From contig JACQAL010000054.1 in assembly GCA_016195025.1 (NCBI GenBank), positions 1 through 34,026 of the forward strand: 34,026 nucleotides of DNA, read 5' to 3'. The first letter of the stretch is position 1. Every line of letters begins with the position of its first letter. Below are positions 1 through 7,612 of the stretch, piece after piece. Under the pieces are notes generated by a model. It made no database searches, had not been told where the DNA came from, and was given only the letters and a program-made list of their open reading frames with translations. The position numbers and the translations under genes are program-made. This DNA comes from Bacteroidota bacterium. Lineage in GTDB: Bacteria; Bacteroidota; Bacteroidia; Palsa-948.

Positions 1-2724
1 GGATGCTCTACAACTGTTTGCCATCCTGTAGAAATTGCTCCTTGCTGTTATCAGAAATCCGATTTTGATGTACAGCAGGATATTTCCCTAACTACACAAA
101 CATGGCAGCAACCTCCTTTTAATGGATATTGCAATTCATGCACTACTAATACAATAAGAGTTGAAAAAACTATCACTGTTCAGGCAAATAATACATTTAC
201 AATAAAAAATGCTTCTGTTCAATTTGGCCCATTAGGAAAAATAATTGTGGAGCCGGGCGCCCGCTTAATATTGGACGGATGCACGCTGACCGTGGCTCCT
301 ACTACACTTGTTTCGGATTGTTTTTTATGGCACGGCATTGAAGTATGGGGAGACCCAAGCAAAACTCATTCTCTTTCCGACCAGCAATATCAGGGCATGG
401 TTACATTTTTAAACAGCCCGGTAATTGAAAAAGCGCATATCGGTGTTTTACTTGGGAAGACAGGATGTATTTCTTCTTTTACATGCGGACTTTGCAAAGG
501 TCCCTACGGTTTATCTGCCAGCGGGGGAATCATCAATGCAACAAATGGCACTTTTAATGCATGTGCAATCGGGGTGGCGTTTGCGCCATTTGCACCAACA
601 AATGCGAGTATAATTTCAGGCTGTAATTTTATCGGTGGAAATGTTAAATTGTTTGACCCAGGATATATAACCGGCAATGCATATACTTATCCGAATATAC
701 ATAATCCCGCCTATGCATTTCCCAACTCAACCGGCAGAAGCCCCTGGGGAATTTATGTTTGGAAAAGCGCGCGCAACGTAACGTTTGGCTCTGCAACTTC
801 GGGTAATACTTTTGATAACATGGAAGAAGGCATCCGCGCCTTTGATACGCGATTCAATGCGAACCTATGCAGTTTCAACAATCATTTATATGGAATAAAT
901 ATTCAGAACACAAATCCCGTTTTAAGCAATACGCATTTATTTTCTTCTAATACCTTTATCGCGAATTTAAATACAGGCATTCTTATAAACAACGGCTATT
1001 ACGACCGGATGACAGCAAATGGTTTCAACAAATCCAATAATCCTACTCCTTTTATAACCAATGGGATTTTTTTTCAAAATGCCCGCGCATTTAATGTATT
1101 TGATAATAATATTTTTAATAAAGTCACTACTGCGGGGGTTTTCTGCGATAACACGGGCACCTATGGTGGATTTATTGGTACAATTAATAATAATCAAAAT
1201 CAATTTATCGATTGCCCTACGGGAATTATTGTTGGGTTGTTCAAAACAAGTAACAACAGCGCATTAATTATCAGGTGTAATTCTCATAGCAATGCCGGAA
1301 CCAGTTTTAATCCTTATTGCTGGAGTAAATCCGGCATATTGGCAAACCAGGGAAGTTTGCCTCCTTCTTCCGCTGCCAATCCCGACCAATATCCGGCAGG
1401 AAATGATTTTGTTACTCCAAGTGAAAAAGCGATTTCTTCGGCTGATGCGTATTTTAAGTATGTGCATCATGTTTCGCCCCCTTCCAAAATTCCTGATGTT
1501 CCCATCAATACGAGCATTAATCATTTTACTCCTGTTAATTCTACTATTGCCGCTACCGGAACATCGTGCGATCTAACTACAGTACCCTGCACTTGCAATC
1601 CTCCCTGCTGCCGCATTATTCAAATAAATAATCTCAACAGCCAGATTGCTTCGCTTCAGCAGGAATATAATTCGGTGCTCGCAAATTTAGACCATGGTCA
1701 GACAAGCGCGCTGCTTGCCGCAATCAGCAGCAATACTTCAAGCGGCAACCTGAAAAATTTATTAGTGCAGGATTCTCCTCTGTCAGATGAAGCGCTTCTC
1801 GCATTTATCAATAAAACCGGAACTCCTCCCGGAATTTTTAGGGATGTGCTGATGCCTAACATGCCTGTTTCCGATAATGTATTAACTCCTTTATTCGCCA
1901 AAGCATCAGCGTTGCCTGTCGGCATTGCAAACCAAATCAAGTCAGCGCAGGGAAGTTCTGCCGTGCGCACGCTTGCGAACATTTCAAGAGATATTGCCAA
2001 TGCCCAAAGAGATGTTCAGCAAAATATAAATGAGGCAGTAACCTATTATCTCGGCAATAATTCTATTGACTCCGCCTCTGCATTTTTAGAAACTTACAGC
2101 CAAACGAATGAAACGCGGCAAATTCTTTTCGGGCAGGAATTGTCGGACGGCAATCTAACATCCGCGGAAATGCGGCTGAATTCTTTTGCTCCTGCTGATA
2201 ACGAGGAAGCCGACTGGAAAACCCTGATGCTATTATTGCTCAACATGAAAGCGCAGGGCAATACCGAATATGATTTAGACAACGCGCAGGTAATGCAGAT
2301 ACGCGGCATTGCGCAAAGTTCCGTCAGCAGCGTTGCGCGTTCGAATGCGCGCGCAATTCTCATGCTGTTGTTTAACGAGCAGTTTCCTCCCGATGCAAAT
2401 ACCTCGCGGCTTATGCAAACGGAAAACGAAGGAGAGTTTGCATACAAAGAATCCATCAGCGAAGTTTCGCTGAGCGAGCCGCAGCCAAATCCAAGCAGCG
2501 ATTACACAACTTTTATTTATTCGCTGCCTGAAGAAATTCCTTACGCCATCCTCGCTGTTTATGATGTTAACGGGAAAACATTACTGAAAAGTTATCCCGT
2601 ATATGCGTCTGGCAGCCACATTCTGGTAAACACGGGTGAAATGCAGAACGGAGTTTACCTCTGCAAACTCGAAGGCGAAGGATTTACTCCAGTAATTAAA
2701 AAATTAGTGGTTATTCAAAAGTAG
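1..2724 (+). CDS. T9SS-secreted beta-helix-like protein, 5' end outside window
   Basis: The reading frame is open from the first base, so the GTG at 247 is internal and the true start lies upstream of the window; 907 residues are visible. The first two thirds are rich in Asn, Gly, Thr and Phe with short repeating strands (for example NNIFNKVTTAGVF and similar turns), which resembles a right-handed parallel beta-helix or pectate-lyase-like fold. A Cys-rich stretch (CTCNPPCC, near residue 530) is followed by an alpha-helical region. The last ~80 residues (from QPNPSSDY) form a type A T9SS sorting domain ending in KKLVVIQK, which implies export and surface anchoring. The stop is 3 bases before the next T9SS gene, so the two are probably co-transcribed. 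The secretion route is well supported; the substrate or adhesive role is unknown. Confidence 0.85.
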   Translation, partial: GCSTTVCHPVEIAPCCYQKSDFDVQQDISLTTQTWQQPPFNGYCNSCTTNTIRVEKTITVQANNTFTIKNASVQFGPLGKIIVEPGARLILDGCTLTVAPTTLVSDCFLWHGIEVWGDPSKTHSLSDQQYQGMVTFLNSPVIEKAHIGVLLGKTGCISSFTCGLCKGPYGLSASGGIINATNGTFNACAIGVAFAPFAPTNASIISGCNFIGGNVKLFDPGYITGNAYTYPNIHNPAYAFPNSTGRSPWGIYVWKSARNVTFGSATSGNTFDNMEEGIRAFDTRFNANLCSFNNHLYGINIQNTNPVLSNTHLFSSNTFIANLNTGILINNGYYDRMTANGFNKSNNPTPFITNGIFFQNARAFNVFDNNIFNKVTTAGVFCDNTGTYGGFIGTINNNQNQFIDCPTGIIVGLFKTSNNSALIIRCNSHSNAGTSFNPYCWSKSGILANQGSLPPSSAANPDQYPAGNDFVTPSEKAISSADAYFKYVHHVSPPSKIPDVPINTSINHFTPVNSTIAATGTSCDLTTVPCTCNPPCCRIIQINNLNSQIASLQQEYNSVLANLDHGQTSALLAAISSNTSSGNLKNLLVQDSPLSDEALLAFINKTGTPPGIFRDVLMPNMPVSDNVLTPLFAKASALPVGIANQIKSAQGSSAVRTLANISRDIANAQRDVQQNINEAVTYYLGNNSIDSASAFLETYSQTNETRQILFGQELSDGNLTSAEMRLNSFAPADNEEADWKTLMLLLLNMKAQGNTEYDLDNAQVMQIRGIAQSSVSSVARSNARAILMLLFNEQFPPDANTSRLMQTENEGEFAYKESISEVSLSEPQPNPSSDYTTFIYSLPEEIPYAILAVYDVNGKTLLKSYPVYASGSHILVNTGEMQNGVYLCKLEGEGFTPVIKKLVVIQK

Positions 2725-2727
2725 AAG

Positions 2728-4473
2728 ATGAAACGAAGTTTTGTTTTTTTATTCCTGATTTATTGCTGCTTGAATGCACGCGCACAGGTAGTATGGGATT
2801 CGCTGGCAGGAGGACTTCCAATAGCCAGTACCGCTCCTCCTTACAATGATATTGGAGGTGAAATTACTTCTATATGTATTTACAATGGCAAATTATATGT
2901 ATCCGGTCATTTTGGCAAAGGAAGCGGAAAGCCAATGGACGGAGTAGCAGAATGGGACGGGAAAAACTGGAACTCAACAAAAATTGATTCACTGTATGTC
3001 GTATATCCTCCTTCTGCTTTGGCTGTTTACAACAATGAATTATGGGTTGCGGCAGATATTAAGAAAAATCTTTCATCTAAACAGTATATTTTAAAATGGA
3101 ACGGAACAAACTGGACAAAAGGATTTAAAGATACTGTATCTGGTTGGATAATTAAAGATATAACATATAATAATGAATTATATGCGGGGGGATGGTGGGA
3201 ATTTATTGACAGCACAAACAAAAATACCATCGAAAGATGGAACGGAACAAAATGGATCAATGCAGGTGGAAGTGTAACCGGGGGCAGTTCTGCAATATTT
3301 ACAATGGAAATATTCAACGGGGAATTATATGTTGGCGGAATTTTTTATTCGGCAGGAGGCATTCCCGCTTCTTGTATTGCAAAATGGAACGGTACTGCCT
3401 GGGACAGCGTGGGCAGCAACGGGGCCGATTACGTAGTGCAATCAATGGCGGCTGATACTATAAATAATTTTCTTTATGTGGGAGGTGGTTTTTTAAGCGT
3501 TGGAAATGGGATTCCTGCCTATTTAATTGCGAGATGGGATGGGTATATGTGGAGCGCATTAAAAAATACGCTGCCGAATACCAATGCTGATTTCATGAAA
3601 ATGTATCACGGTAAATTATACATCAAGGCAGACAGCATTAATGGAATATCCTATCAAAGCATCGCCAAATGGGATGGCATAAAATGGGATTCCCTGCCGG
3701 GGGGAATCAGATTTTTTGAATATGGTCCGACCGATCCCGCAAACAAAGGAGATATTGAAGCATTCCTTGAATGGAAGGATACTTTATACATTGGCGGTCG
3801 GTTTGACCAGGCGGGTACCATTCAAAAAGCAAACAGCATTGTAAAATATTATGAGCCGTGGGAAAACAACTGCAATTATCTGCAGCCCATTATTCATGCC
3901 CTCACCCCTACGCAACTGCCTGCCGATACTTTTTATTATACTGATTCTGTTGCAGTAAATTTTTACAACAACGTAAAAAGCGCAAGCAACTGGCAGTGGG
4001 ATTTTGGCGACAGCAAAAGCGGAAACGGACAAATGCCAGTGCATTATTACAAAACAGCGGGAACTTATACGGTTTCTGTAATTGTTTCCTATAACGGTCC
4101 TACCGGTACTTGCATTGATACTGCCTATAAAACCATTACTATTATTTACGGAACAGCGGCAGTCAACAACATTCAGTCGCAAAGTTTGAAGTTCAAAATA
4201 TATCCCAACCCCGCAAAAAACAATATTACAGTTGAAGTGGAAGAATGGAAGGGTGGAGGGATGGAAGAAGAATACACAGTTCGCATCACCAGCCCGCTCG
4301 GTCAGAAAGTGGCGGAGAAAAAGTTTACAAAGAGAACAGAGGTGGAAGTTTCGGGTTTCGGCAAGGGATTGTTTCTTGTGGAGGTGTGTGAAACACCGGA
4401 CATCCCCCTTATTCCCCCTTCAAAAAGGGGGACAGAAGTTCGCTGCCACACGGAGAAAGTGGTGATTGAGTAA
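2728..4473 (+). CDS. T9SS-secreted beta-propeller-like protein with PKD domain
   Basis: 581 residues starting at ATG 2728. The signal peptide is MKRSFVFLFLIYCCLNARAQ. Residues ~25-385 hold recurring blocks of the form YNGxLYVGG...IAxWNGxxWxxxG, typical of propeller-like repeats in Bacteroidota surface proteins. A PKD domain follows (~400-475, WQWDFGDS...AGTYTVSVIV). The end (~490-581) is a type A T9SS sorting tail (YPNPAKNN ... EKVVIE). The tail is unusual: it contains a low-complexity EEWKGGGMEEEY stretch, and a short Pro/Lys-rich insertion encoded by a C-rich hairpin repeat at 4401-4433. It lies 3 bases downstream of another T9SS gene. Export by T9SS is confidently inferred; the function outside the cell is not known. 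Confidence 0.88.
   Translation: MKRSFVFLFLIYCCLNARAQVVWDSLAGGLPIASTAPPYNDIGGEITSICIYNGKLYVSGHFGKGSGKPMDGVAEWDGKNWNSTKIDSLYVVYPPSALAVYNNELWVAADIKKNLSSKQYILKWNGTNWTKGFKDTVSGWIIKDITYNNELYAGGWWEFIDSTNKNTIERWNGTKWINAGGSVTGGSSAIFTMEIFNGELYVGGIFYSAGGIPASCIAKWNGTAWDSVGSNGADYVVQSMAADTINNFLYVGGGFLSVGNGIPAYLIARWDGYMWSALKNTLPNTNADFMKMYHGKLYIKADSINGISYQSIAKWDGIKWDSLPGGIRFFEYGPTDPANKGDIEAFLEWKDTLYIGGRFDQAGTIQKANSIVKYYEPWENNCNYLQPIIHALTPTQLPADTFYYTDSVAVNFYNNVKSASNWQWDFGDSKSGNGQMPVHYYKTAGTYTVSVIVSYNGPTGTCIDTAYKTITIIYGTAAVNNIQSQSLKFKIYPNPAKNNITVEVEEWKGGGMEEEYTVRITSPLGQKVAEKKFTKRTEVEVSGFGKGLFLVEVCETPDIPLIPPSKRGTEVRCHTEKVVIE
4401..4433. repeat. C-rich hairpin repeat inside a coding region
   Basis: Two runs of five C are followed by CCCCCTT-caaa-AAGGGGG, a perfect 7-bp stem at 4414-4431. 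It lies in frame within the T9SS tail of the preceding gene. A related hairpin (CCCCTT...AAGGGG) stands directly after the caspase-like gene at 5883-5899, suggesting one dispersed repeat family. Confidence 0.6.
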
Positions 4474-4539
4474 CTTTGCAGCATAGAGTATAAGTCCCCG
4501 TGTTTTTTTCTTTCTATCTTTATCTCCTGAATTACACAG

Positions 4540-4564
4540 GCACGGTGTTTGTATTATGCCGTGC
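4540..4564. other. Stem-loop upstream of the caspase-like gene
   Basis: GCACGG (4540-4545) and CCGTGC (4559-4564) can pair across a 13-base loop, about 20 bases before the ATG at 4585. There is no T-run, so it is not a standard terminator. It could be a leader structure or chance. The rest of the 111-base gap shows no TAnnTTTG box. Confidence 0.25.
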
Positions 4565-4584
4565 GCAACTTTAATACATCCACC

Positions 4585-5880
4585 ATGAAAAAATTATCAG
4601 CGCTTTCCGCCTTATTGTTTTTTTCCTTCTTCGTCCTTGCGCAAAAATCAAATTATGTTTTCTTCACCGAAGCAGGCGAGCCCTTCACGCTGATGCTGAA
4701 CGGGGTTTCGTACAATGCCGCACCGCAATCAAACGTAAAAGCCGAAGGGCTGAACGAAGGCACCTATGCCGTGCGCATCACGTTTGCCGATGCTTCGCTC
4801 AAACCCGTTTTGGAAGAATTAGTGCTCAACGAAGGAGTGGAAGTTACCTTTGTCATCAAAAAAGAAAAAACCGGCAGCATTGAAACCGGTGTGAAAAAAT
4901 TCAGCAAGGGATTTCTCTCCACCAAATCCGATTCGGAAATTGCGAAAGAAAAACAACAGGTGGATGCCGAAGCCGCCAAAGGAAAATACACGCTCGAGTT
5001 TCTTTCGCGGGTAAAAATTTCGGAAGCATCTTCCAACACGGCAAACAATCCTCCCGCTCCTCCTCCTTCCACTAATCTGCCCGAAGCCGGCACCTACCGC
5101 GGAAGCGGTGACCCCATGAAAGGGCTCAACGTGGACAAACCAAAGAACATGCTCGTGGGAAATTATTACGCGCTCATCATTGGCGTGGATAATTACAAAG
5201 GTAAATGGCCCCCGCTGAAAAATGCGGTGAGCGATGCAAAGGCGATTGAGGCGCTGCTGAAATCAAAATACAAGTTCAACACGTTTCACACGTTGTATAA
5301 CGAGCAGGCGAGCCGCAAAGCAATTATTTCCGAACTCGAATGGCTTTCGAAGAATGCAGAAGAAGAAGACAACGTGTTCATTTATTATTCCGGTCACGGA
5401 GAATTCAAGAAAGAACTGAACAAGGGCTTCTGGGTTCCTGCCGATGCGCTTTCGAACAGCACTGCCGATTATATTTCCAACAATGATTTGCAAACCTATC
5501 TCGTGGGAATAAAATCGAAACACACGCTGCTGGTTTCCGATGCCTGCTTCAGCGGAGATATTCTCAGGGGAAATACCATTTCTGTTCCATTTGAAGACAC
5601 AGAAAAATATTACCGCGATGTGCACGGGCTGATTTCGCGGCAGGCAATGACTTCGGGCGGAATTGAGCCGGTGCTTGATGGAGGAAAAAACGGGCATTCG
5701 GTCTTCGCTTACTATTTTCTGAAAACGCTGAACGAAAACGACAATAAATATTTTGATGCCGGGCAACTCTACGAGAAAATAAAAATTCCGGTGGTGAACA
5801 ATTCCGAACAAACTCCCAAACTTTCTCCCGTAAAAGACACAGGCGATGAAGGCGGGCAGTTTATCTTTATTAAGAAGTGA
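4585..5880 (+). CDS. Secreted caspase-like (peptidase C14) protein
   Basis: 431 residues. ATG 4585 was chosen over the TTG at 4549 because it begins a clean signal peptide, MKKLSALSALLFFSFFVLAQ. Residues ~21-95 form a small beta-rich domain common at the N-terminus of Bacteroidota secreted proteins. A charged linker and a Pro-rich stretch (near 155-165) follow. The caspase-like domain begins at ~193 (YYALIIGVDNY). The catalytic pair is visible: His271 in YYSGHGE and Cys321 in SDACFSG, both in the expected order and context, so the enzyme is probably active, with Asp/Arg/Lys-type specificity undetermined. No sorting tail is seen, so the product should be periplasmic or released. It has its own gap of ~110 bases upstream and is probably a single gene. 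The family call is firm; the substrate is unknown. Confidence 0.88.
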   Translation: MKKLSALSALLFFSFFVLAQKSNYVFFTEAGEPFTLMLNGVSYNAAPQSNVKAEGLNEGTYAVRITFADASLKPVLEELVLNEGVEVTFVIKKEKTGSIETGVKKFSKGFLSTKSDSEIAKEKQQVDAEAAKGKYTLEFLSRVKISEASSNTANNPPAPPPSTNLPEAGTYRGSGDPMKGLNVDKPKNMLVGNYYALIIGVDNYKGKWPPLKNAVSDAKAIEALLKSKYKFNTFHTLYNEQASRKAIISELEWLSKNAEEEDNVFIYYSGHGEFKKELNKGFWVPADALSNSTADYISNNDLQTYLVGIKSKHTLLVSDACFSGDILRGNTISVPFEDTEKYYRDVHGLISRQAMTSGGIEPVLDGGKNGHSVFAYYFLKTLNENDNKYFDAGQLYEKIKIPVVNNSEQTPKLSPVKDTGDEGGQFIFIKK

Positions 5881-5882
5881 TG

Positions 5883-5899
5883 CCCCTTCCCTAAAGGGG
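5883..5899. repeat. C-rich hairpin repeat after the caspase-like gene
   Basis: CCCCTT (5883-5888) pairs with AAGGGG (5894-5899) over a 5-base loop, starting 2 bases after the stop codon. No T-run follows on either strand, so it is not a typical terminator. It resembles the hairpin at 4414-4431. Confidence 0.5.
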
Positions 5900-5959
5900 A
5901 AATTGATACAACAGAGTGTTGATATTTCAAGTTTGCATTTTAATTTTTCTTTGCTTCTC

Positions 5960-5994
5960 ATTCGTAGATTCGCAACAATTCGTAATCCGTAATT
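5960..5994. repeat. Degenerate ATTCGTAA-type tandem repeat before fabD
   Basis: Four imperfect units of the form ATTCGTA(A/G) (attcgtag, attcgcaa, attcgtaa, tccgtaat) fill the bases directly before the fabD ATG. The block leaves little room for a conventional leader. No TAnnTTTG box is seen in the 114-base gap. Confidence 0.5.
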
Positions 5995-6879
5995 ATGAGA
6001 GCATACATTTTTCCCGGACAGGGCTCGCAGTTTTCTGGCATGGGAAAAGAACTTTATGAAAATTCTCCGGCAGCAAAAGAATTGTTTGAGAAAGCAAATC
6101 TCATTCTCGGCTTCCGCATTACAGACACTCTATTTGCAGGAACCGATGAAGAACTGAAGCAGACAAAAATTACTCAGCCCGCCATTTTTCTTCACTCGGT
6201 GGTTCTCGCAAAAACGTTGGGAGAATCTTTCAAGCCCGATGCAGTGGCAGGCCATTCGCTCGGAGAATTTTCTGCGCTGGTTGCCAACCAGACATTAACT
6301 TTTGAAGACGGATTGAAATTAGTTTCCAAGCGCGCGCTGGCAATGCAGAAAGCATGCGAAGCAAACCCATCCACCATGGCGGCAATTCTGAATCTCGATG
6401 ATAAAGTGGTGGAGACCATTTGCGCGGAAATTTCTTCTTCGGGAGAAGTGGTGGTGGCGGCAAATTATAATTGCCCGGGACAATTGGTGATTTCAGGTTC
6501 AATCAATGGAGTGACTATTGCCTGCGAAAAATTAAAAGCCGCAGGAGCAAAACGCGCGCTGGTGCTTCCTGTTGGCGGTGCGTTTCATTCTCCGCTTATG
6601 GAGCCGGCAAAAAAAGAACTGGAAGAAGCAATAAACGCTACTGCTTTTTCAAAACCAATTTGCCCGGTTTATCAGAATGTAAATGCAAGTCCTGTAACAA
6701 ATGCGGACGAAATAAAAAATAATCTCATTGCGCAACTCACCGCTCCTGTGCGATGGACGCAAACCATTCAGCGCATGACAGCCGATGGAATAAATTCGTA
6801 TGTGGAAGTGGGACCGGGAAAGGTTTTGCAGGGATTGGTAAAGAAAATAAATAAAGACGCTGACGCACAGAGTGCGTAA
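5995..6879 (+). CDS. fabD: Malonyl-CoA:ACP transacylase
   Basis: Transfers malonyl from CoA to acyl carrier protein in the cytoplasm, supplying the extender unit for type II fatty acid synthesis. 294 residues, normal for the family. It starts MRAYIFPGQGSQ, the family's N-terminal motif. The active serine is Ser88 in GHSLGE, the malonyl-binding arginine is Arg113 in SKRALAMQ, and the catalytic histidine is His198 in GAFHSP. The C-terminus (DADAQSA) is encoded by a perfect 6-bp hairpin (ACGCAC/GTGCGT, 6863-6877) that includes the first base of the stop codon and leads into a repeat block. It is not clustered with other fab genes here. Assignment is very secure. Confidence 0.97.
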   Translation: MRAYIFPGQGSQFSGMGKELYENSPAAKELFEKANLILGFRITDTLFAGTDEELKQTKITQPAIFLHSVVLAKTLGESFKPDAVAGHSLGEFSALVANQTLTFEDGLKLVSKRALAMQKACEANPSTMAAILNLDDKVVETICAEISSSGEVVVAANYNCPGQLVISGSINGVTIACEKLKAAGAKRALVLPVGGAFHSPLMEPAKKELEEAINATAFSKPICPVYQNVNASPVTNADEIKNNLIAQLTAPVRWTQTIQRMTADGINSYVEVGPGKVLQGLVKKINKDADAQSA

Positions 6880-7012
6880 ATTCCAAATGACAAATAACAC
6901 ACAAATGAATTCCAAATTCAAAGTAGAAAATCTCAAACGGTTTTGGAAGTTGAAGTTTAGTTGTTGGTGCTTGTTTGGAATTTGTTTTTGGGAATTTGGA
7001 ATTTTAAATTGT
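6878..7012. repeat. AATTCCAAAT-type inverted repeat across the fabD/barrel-gene junction
   Basis: The left arm (~6878-6922) contains AAATTCCAAATGACAAAT and AATTCCAAATTC. The right arm (~6971-7005) contains TTTGGAATTTG and GGAATTTGGAATTTT, roughly its reverse complement. About 50 bases separate the arms. The block begins at the fabD stop and continues into the first ~35 codons of the next gene, where it encodes the signal-peptide core. Confidence 0.6.
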
Positions 7013-7612
7013 GCGCAGGCACAATTTTTCAAGGGCATCGGTATTACAGGCGGAGTAACTATGGCGCGCGAGAAATGGTTTGACACTTACCCGGATGGCA
7101 CAACAGATAAACTCCGCAAGAAAAATATTTTCGGCTTCAACGGTTCATTAAGGGCGGAGTTCATTGATAACGATAACATCCGCTGGGTAACCGAATTTCA
7201 GTTCAACCAGAAAGGATGCAAGGATAAAACCGACAGCGCCACTTATAAAGACAAACTCAACTACATCTGCTGGAATAATTTTCTCAAACTTCAATACGAA
7301 ACATTTGACGGTTATCCTTATTTGCTGTTAGGTCCGCGCGTGGAATATTTGCTCACGCAGGCAACAAAATCTCCTGCAATAACAGGCGCATTTCAGAAAT
7401 TTAATTTCAGCTGGGGAGCGGGAATCGGTTATGAAAAAATTGTGTACGAATATTTCAAGCCCTTTGTCGAATTGCATTATAATCCCGACACTCCGTTTTA
7501 TTACGCCTACAAAACCGAGCCGCTGAAAATCCGCAACCGCGCGTGGGAACTGCGCATCGGCATCATCTTCCGCCCGGGCGGGCATGACTCCTGCCCTGCG
7601 GTGATTTATTGA
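6905..7612 (+). CDS. Outer-membrane beta-barrel protein (PorT/OMP_b-brl-like)
   Basis: 235 residues from ATG 6905; in-frame ATG 6887 and GTG 6872 (overlapping fabD) are alternatives. I prefer 6905 because it gives a basic n-region, an h-region (FSCWCLFGICFWEFGIL) and a cleavage-like AQA-Q. From residue ~45 the protein alternates hydrophobic and polar residues with aromatic girdles and repeated Gly (GIGITGG, SWGAGIGYE, ELRIGIIFR), as in small Bacteroidota outer-membrane barrels of the PF13568/PF13505 type. The stop touches dnaB, which converges from the other strand. The signal peptide is encoded by a dispersed inverted repeat, which is odd and suggests a recently remodelled N-terminus. Function is unknown beyond location. 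Confidence 0.72.
   Translation: MNSKFKVENLKRFWKLKFSCWCLFGICFWEFGILNCAQAQFFKGIGITGGVTMAREKWFDTYPDGTTDKLRKKNIFGFNGSLRAEFIDNDNIRWVTEFQFNQKGCKDKTDSATYKDKLNYICWNNFLKLQYETFDGYPYLLLGPRVEYLLTQATKSPAITGAFQKFNFSWGAGIGYEKIVYEYFKPFVELHYNPDTPFYYAYKTEPLKIRNRAWELRIGIIFRPGGHDSCPAVIY

Noticed and set aside
247..2724. Start of the first gene at GTG 247
   Set aside because: The same frame is open and protein-like back to base 1, so the gene is truncated by the window edge and does not start at 247.
5263..5961. 232-codon open frame on the minus strand
   Set aside because: It is antisense to the caspase-like gene, whose frame has catalytic motifs and a signal peptide; the antisense product has no recognisable features.
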